This document shows, piece by piece, positions 58,301 through 64,000 of a DNA stretch of 64,000 nt. Both the position numbers and the translations under genes were made by a program. The notes under the pieces were generated by a model. The model searched no databases, was not told the DNA's origin, and was given only the letters and a program-made list of their open reading frames with translations. The stretch lies in NCBI GenBank assembly GCA_008360955.1, contig LUCM01004919.1, positions 134,200-198,199 of the forward strand, given 5' to 3'. Within the stretch, counting starts at the first letter, position 1, and each line of letters starts with the position of its first letter. Origin of the DNA: Fasciolopsis buskii. Lineage: Eukaryota > Platyhelminthes > Trematoda > Plagiorchiida > Fasciolidae.

Positions 58301-59288
58301 TCAGAATTGAAAACTATCTATGCTAAAATCGGAAGACTTGCTTCAATGCGCGGTCAAGAGGTGGAAACGGCATTAGTTGGGAGCGTAATAAAAAATGAAA
58401 CTCTTGTAAATTTGCAAAATATTCAGGGTTAAAACAGTAGTGGGATTATCAACAGGGCGCATATTTAGCGCGGCGTAATTCGGTGTCCAGGGTCGTTTGG
58501 CGCGGGAGCCGGCCAGTGCTTTGCAATAAATGTATGAGTCGGCAAACAGGCTGTTAAAATGTAGAGAAAATGAGAATAGTCCGTGCAAAACGTTGGGATG
58601 CAAAATGATGCGCTGAAATCTGGCGTTCATGGAAACGGAATGTCACGAAACGAACTGAAAAGGGATTGAACGTTAAAATAAACTTAACACCTGCGCTGGC
58701 GGAGGTTATATGTTTTGAATCTTCGTACAGTTATCCAAGGTTTCTGAGATGTAAAATGAAATTAAAACTTGAAAAATGTAAGGCATTTTAGTCTACGTTA
58801 GACAACCTTCGATTTCAAACCAGCGCACTGTGTCTGTGGTGGCCACGTGAAGGCACGATTTGCTCAAATAGAAGAGAGAAAATGGACTAATGAATCATGG
58901 ATTGAAAAAGCAGGAAATTGAGAACTATAGAGAAGAAAAAGGTTCTGACTGCAAGAATTCCACTGATTGCGGCGCGGAGTCATGTGGGCTACTGTTTCCA
59001 ACCATCACTTTGGAATCCTCCTGGTCCCGAACCCGGTGGACAAGCTGCACGTAAACGAATCGCTCCACTTGTTAGAGCTTTCATGATTTACCCGTCACAT
59101 CGGCTGGCCAAATGAACTACCATTCATTCACTATCTGCTCCGTATACGAAGTACACCCAAGCGGTCGTTCATCGGCATGGGCGTAGAATGTTCCAGTGAC
59201 TCAAACCATTATGATGAGGTGTCTCTGCAAAAGAACAAACACTAGGATCCAGCAACCCAGGCTCAACCGCTAAGTAACTCAGAAAATT
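55301..59288. other. Repeat-like intergenic DNA, no gene recognised
   Basis: Upstream of RyR. Open frames of up to 167 codons (57326-57829 minus), 112 codons (56408-56746 minus; 55520-55858 plus) and 104 codons (57836-58150 minus) have no domain that I know. The context suggests decayed retroelement sequence. A stretch at about 58925-59060 resembles one near 23465. Confidence 0.5.
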
Positions 59289-60747
59289 CCACCATATTCT
59301 ACCAATATTATGAAGACAAGTTTGTTCAAACACCAGCGGTCTTCGCAAACCTTATGCTTCCAGTGGCCACATTTCTGAGCCGTAGGGCACTGCCGACCTC
59401 ACGGCGGCTGTGTAAACTCGACCTTGGATCGATGACCGGAAGTCACGCCGATACCATAGATGCCTCAAACTGGTGAAAACTATCTGATATACAATCTCCA
59501 GGTGTGATACAACTCCAGGAGTAACTAAATATATCCACCCAATCTCGCCTGCGGGGACAAGTTCCAACTTTGGGCCAATTCACCCCAGCAACACCACTTT
59601 ACACTTTGAGGGTGCAAAAGGCATACTAAATTTGCCTACACCATCGTTCAGATGACCGAGGAAAACGTGCGGCCCACTCGGTTTTCATTCAGTAACACAA
59701 CGTCTTCCGCATACGGTAAGTCAGACGGATTCCTTCTTGAACAAATATCAATGCCACTATTCTTGCGTGGGGCAAGAGTTATTTCAAGAAGCGTCTCAAT
59801 GACGAGATTTAAAAGAAAAGGTAAAAGGTGACAGCCTTGACGAACATCACTGTCCGTGCTGAACTCGGTTGAAAGACTGCCGTAAGCACGAACTCGGCTT
59901 CATTTTTTTCGTATGCAGATCAGATATGTGAGATGAATTTCTCTGGTGCATTATTCAATGAAAAGCAACGCTACAGAACTATGCATTCAACTAAATTCAA
60001 CGCCGCTTTCAAAGCAAGAAAGATAAAATCCATGGGGCTACGAAGTATATGCCTATGTTTTGAGATCCATCGTAAATTAAAAATGTGGTCAATACAACTT
60101 CGACCGGGACGAAAACCGACTTGGTTGTCAAGCACACACCTTTCGGAAGTATTGGGTGATCGGCGACGGATAATGACCAAGGACGGTTTGGATGGGGTGC
60201 TAATTACTCCTTGGTTTTCACATAAGAACCTATCACCATTCTTGTAACTCGATACAATCGCCGACTCACACTAATCCTCCCCTTGCCCAGATTGACCGTA
60301 AGATTTTCCTTAACTCCGATTTTGACGCTTCGCTACCATCCTTGAAGACGGTCGGCGACATTCCATCCGATCTAGCTGCCCCATGCCTTTCACGCGCCTA
60401 TTTCCTTGATCATCTGCATTTCGGATGGTTTCTTATCCACCTGCATTGCTTCACCCGCAGGTACACTTTGGACATGGGCCGGCTAGACTGCTCCCTTAAA
60501 TGTTCTACTCTACATTGCAGTCAACGGTTTTTAGAATAAATTAATGTGTCATCGGATTCCTTGATGACTTCGCCTCGGCTTCTATGAACCAGTCCGTAAT
60601 GGTTGTGACTGTTGCCGATAGCCGCAGCTTCTTCCATTTACCCACCAGGGCTCACAATCATTTCTCAAGAATTGGCCAGCTGATGCCCCAGGGATTTATG
60701 CATCTCATCGCAAGTTGCATTTGAGGGACAGATCTACGGGCACCCAA
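59289..60747 (-). repeat. Inverted repeat, right copy of the 1-1459 LINE segment
   Basis: Near-identical reverse complement of 1-1459, carrying the same dead LINE reading frames with the same stops. Beyond 59289 the sequence departs at once from the left copy, and it also differs past 60747. It lies about 6 kb upstream of the RyR start codon. Confidence 0.96.
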
Positions 60748-60949
60748 CAAAGCTATTGAAGTAGGGATATCCATCGTTTATGACCTTTAGGTAGCAAGGG
60801 GAGTTGAGTGGCGGTTGCTGCTGAGTGCTGGGCTTTTTATCTGCTCCCAGTGTTTGTTCGGTTTTCGGTCATTTTTTATGATAAATGACAAATCCCGGTA
60901 CGCCCTCCTTACTTCACTGGACTACAGTGTCGTATCAAACAATCTCATT

Positions 60950-62510
60950 TCTCCTAAATGAAATGTCGCAGCTCTTTTTAAACTTAAATTTGCTGTCACT
61001 CTGAGCTAGACTCGCTAGCCCCGGTTTTCTTCTTGTTGGGTGAGAGTGACATCTCAATATCATTAGCAAATATCTTCAGCCTTTCTATTCAATGCTGCAC
61101 CTTTCCGTTACAGTGGAAACCCTCTGTGATCATTCCGGTCTACAGAAAAAGCACACGCAGTGACCCGGCCAATCACCACCTAATTATCCGCACCCCTATA
61201 GTTTCCAGAATTATGGAACGTTTAATAAAAATGGTACCATTGCCTATCTTCTAAAACACGAACTTATTACCACTGGACAACATGGCTTTCTTCGTAAACC
61301 CCATGTGCCACCTGTATAACTGAACAATTGAATTTTACAACTGAGGCCAGGAACATCGGAAGGCTTTTTAGTGTCTCATCGCAAGTTGTTACATAAAATA
61401 GAATCTTACGGCATCGTCGACTCGATTGTGTGGTGGTGTTCATCACACCTCTCATCTAGAAAGCAGGTAGTTCAAGTAAATGGCCTCATGTCCGAACCTA
61501 GATGTAGCGGTGTAGCCAGAGGCAGCTTACTGGGCTCCCCACCCTTCCTGTTACATGTCAAGAATTTCGTCAACGTTATTCGAAATAGCCTCCCCTTGCT
61601 GTTTGCCGAAGACATCTAAATCGTCCACTTTTCCCCCCTGAAGCCTTAGAGCCCACCATAAGAACCATGTTGCAACCTTTAGCGTCACTCAGTTCCTGGG
61701 CAGCAGACTGGATGATGAAATTCTCTGCTGAAAGAAGCAGCATCATGTGGTTCATCTGCGTTAAACCCCCAGAAGAATTGAAAATAATTAACCTGATCAA
61801 TTCTGTTAACTGTCAGGTGCGCGGTCTGGGCCTAAGTCATTCTTGCACCTTAGGCTTCTCGGAATATGCCCTTCAAACACATTGCAAACGGAAATCGGTT
61901 AGTGGGGCTGCCACACAGAAATATGAATTTGAAAAGAAGGAAACTGCATCTTTTTAGAACCCACGTCAGACTCATTCTGTAGTATTGCTCACTTTTCTGA
62001 TCAAACGGGATACAGTGCGACAGAGTGGCGATTAAAATTTTCCAGCATACCTTCACCGAGCAGTTGACTGGCTACTCTGTAAACCTTGATTACACGGATC
62101 GCTACAAGTCGCCGAAATTGGGTTCCTTGTGGCCCCAACGCACAAGAGCAAATCTAGTGCTCTTCAATAATATTATAACAGGAAACAGCTGCAAATGAGG
62201 ACCTTGTTTTAGAAACCCACTCCAATACTCTCTTTGAAATACAGAGTTAATTTGTACATTTCCAGCACCAAATAATTCTGTCGCAGCAAGTTCTTTTATT
62301 GTTAGTTATTGGTCATTATGGAACAAACTCCCCCAGCAGTTGCGCATGCTATCACCATCATCTATAGCATTTAGAAAAGAAATAGAGTAGCTAGAGCACC
62401 AGTACCCATTCATCTGTAGCACTCATACTAACCTGAGAATCAAGTACATGAAACAGGATTGGGCTTCTGAAACACACCGACGGTATGAGTTTGTTCATCT
62501 TGAAAGGAAG
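60950..62510 (+). mobile_element. CR1/Jockey-like LINE, degenerate RT region
   Basis: Plus strand. In order: CCTFPLQWKPSVIIPVYRKS, then SDPANHH (61099-61185; the P..W....V.P..KKGD..DP.NYRPIS box), SHRKLLHKIESYGIVDSIVW (61374-61433), VARGSLLGSPPFLLHVKNFV (61515-61574) and a decayed catalytic box FAEDI (61602-61616; FADDI in relatives), then CQVRGLGLSHSCTLGFSEYA near 61813-61872. The 3' part continues as RANLVLFNNIITGNSC near 62150-62190. Several stops and frameshifts. Confidence 0.82.
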
Positions 62511-63189
62511 AAATAGATCTCATTACTCTGATCTTCACATGAATAGCCGAAACTACACTGACGTGTAAAGTTCTTCCCCACTCCTCCCTAATTCTCCCCT
62601 GTTCATCTAGACACCTTGGAACTCCTCAGTAACCTAGCTCCGGGTCCACAAATCAAATTACGGTTATTAATTCCAGGAGTGCATACGCACACAAAAACGG
62701 TGGGTTACCCTTAATCGACCACGGTACTTGAGATACCCACTCCCATTATCAACTTCATTCCCTACTCTTCACCACCTCCTCGCCCTATGCAAATAAATTT
62801 TACTCGTTTAAGTCACTGCGCTTCAGACAAATCAAAACGACTCTCCCCAACAAAAATGAGGTCGACACTTTGAATTCTTTCTCATCCACTTCTCGCCACT
62901 ACCCCCATTTCACCTTAGATACTTCGAAACTCCTTCATTTTCTCCCCCGTGAACAACGAGTCCTAAGCGGTTTCTGTTCTGCTCAGTGTCAGTCTACATT
63001 CATCATCCCCTTATTTCTGACCATTTCTTGGGCTTAAATGGCAATACCTCCCAGATAAATTATAATCCATGATTTGTTCACCGTTAATTTAGCCAGTTCC
63101 TATTGCCACCCTGCTTCTTACAGCCCCATCTGTAAACACATCTACTGAAATTGTTTTTGCCACCCCCCAAATACCTGATAGCTTTCGCC
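62511..63189. other. Spacer between the two LINE 3' parts
   Basis: C- and T-rich sequence without coding homology. It could be the 3' untranslated part of the first LINE copy or the start of the second. Confidence 0.4.
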
Positions 63190-63980
63190 TACTTATGCAT
63201 ATAGACAAATGCGTTATACCCCTAAGTGAATTCAAGCTTGGAACCCAATCCATCCCCGTTAATTGCCAAGTTCGGGACCTAGGCCTAAATTATTCCTGCA
63301 CCCTAAACTTCTCGGAGCATGCTCTCGTACAGGTGGCGAAAGCAAATAAATTAGTGGGGCTGTTACGCCGAACTCTAAAGTTGAACGAAAGCAAACTACA
63401 TCTTTTGGGACCCACGACAGACCCATTCTAGAGTATTGATCTCTAGTCTGCTCTAACATGAGGCAGTGTGACAGAGTTGCGATCGAAAACGTCCAGCGTG
63501 CATTTACCAAGCAGTTAATTGGCTACTCTACAAGCCTAAATTACAGGGAACGCTGTGATTCGCTGAAATTAGATCCTTTGTGGCTCCGACGCATAAGAGT
63601 AAACCTGGTACTCTTTAACAATATTATCACAGGGGACAAATGCGTCTCTGCACCTCGTGTTAGAAACCCACTCCCGTACTCCCTCCGAAATGCGGATCCT
63701 ATTATAAATCTCCCTGTCCCAAAGACTTCCGTTAGAGCCAACTTCTTTATTGTTAGATATTCGTCACTATGGAATAAACTCCCCCATCAGCTGCGCATTC
63801 TGTCACCATTATCTATTGCATTTAAAAACGAAGTACGTAAAGTAGTTACTGTACCCTATCTCATCAATCTATACCACCCATACTCACTTGAGGATCGAGT
63901 ATATGAAACTGGATTGGGCTTCTGAAAAACGCATTAATGTCACCTTTTCGTTCATTGCGGAAAGGAAAGTAAATCTCCCT
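63190..63980 (+). mobile_element. CR1/Jockey-like LINE, second 3' part
   Basis: Plus strand. It starts near the CQVRDLGLNYSCTLNFSEHA box (63261-63320) and runs through a 155-codon open frame 63458-63925 (RVAIENVQRAFTKQLIGYST, RRIRVNLVLFNNIITGDKC, RYSSLWNKLPHQLR), the usual C-terminal end of this family. It is homologous to 61800-62390 but better preserved. The RT upstream of it is missing. Confidence 0.82.
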
Positions 63981-64000
63981 ACTAATGTCACTAGGAATCA

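Overview
This is eukaryotic DNA: one large, intron-rich gene on the minus strand, surrounded and filled by decayed retroelements. The gene is the 5' part of a ryanodine receptor (RyR), the intracellular Ca2+-release channel. I could place 25 coding exons, from the start ATG (53194) down to 5066. All introns are GT-AG and all exon phases agree, giving about 1,346 in-frame codons of a protein that is normally about 5,000 residues long. The rest of the gene must lie past position 1 or in parts of 1-5065 that I could not read. The element mix (CR1-like and RTE-like LINEs, Penelope-like elements), a 55-bp first intron next to kilobase introns, and a RyR closer to invertebrate than to vertebrate forms suggest a parasitic flatworm, most likely a trematode. 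That is inference; no species marker is present.

Layout. 1-1660: decayed LINE, whose first 1,459 bases recur almost unchanged and inverted at 59289-60747. 5066-53194: RyR exons 25 to 1 (minus strand). In order along the protein they encode the N-terminal InsP3R/RyR domain, MIR domain, RIH domain, SPRY1, two RyR repeats and SPRY2. The introns carry a minus-strand RTE-like LINE with a Penelope fragment inside (8.56-11.06 kb), a LINE scrap (13.4-13.9 kb), a Penelope-like element with an inverted arm (17.24-18.13 kb), a CR1-like LINE inserted into an RTE-like LINE (24.0-27.3 kb), a fairly complete RTE-like relic (30.3-33.0 kb), another scrap (33.9-34.4 kb), a CR1 3' end (40.2-40.6 kb), a Penelope GIY-YIG fragment (46.7-47.1 kb) and a fold-back element (48.46-48.63 kb). 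53.2-64 kb: 5' flank of RyR, then degenerate LINE material, the second inverted-repeat copy and two CR1/Jockey-like RT fragments.

I found no second host gene, no structural RNA gene and no convincing new system. The points most worth checking are the near-identical 58-kb-spaced inverted repeats bracketing the start of RyR, the fold-back element in intron 4, the Penelope inverted arm, the lineage-specific MIR loop, and a possible spliced-leader acceptor just before the RyR ATG.
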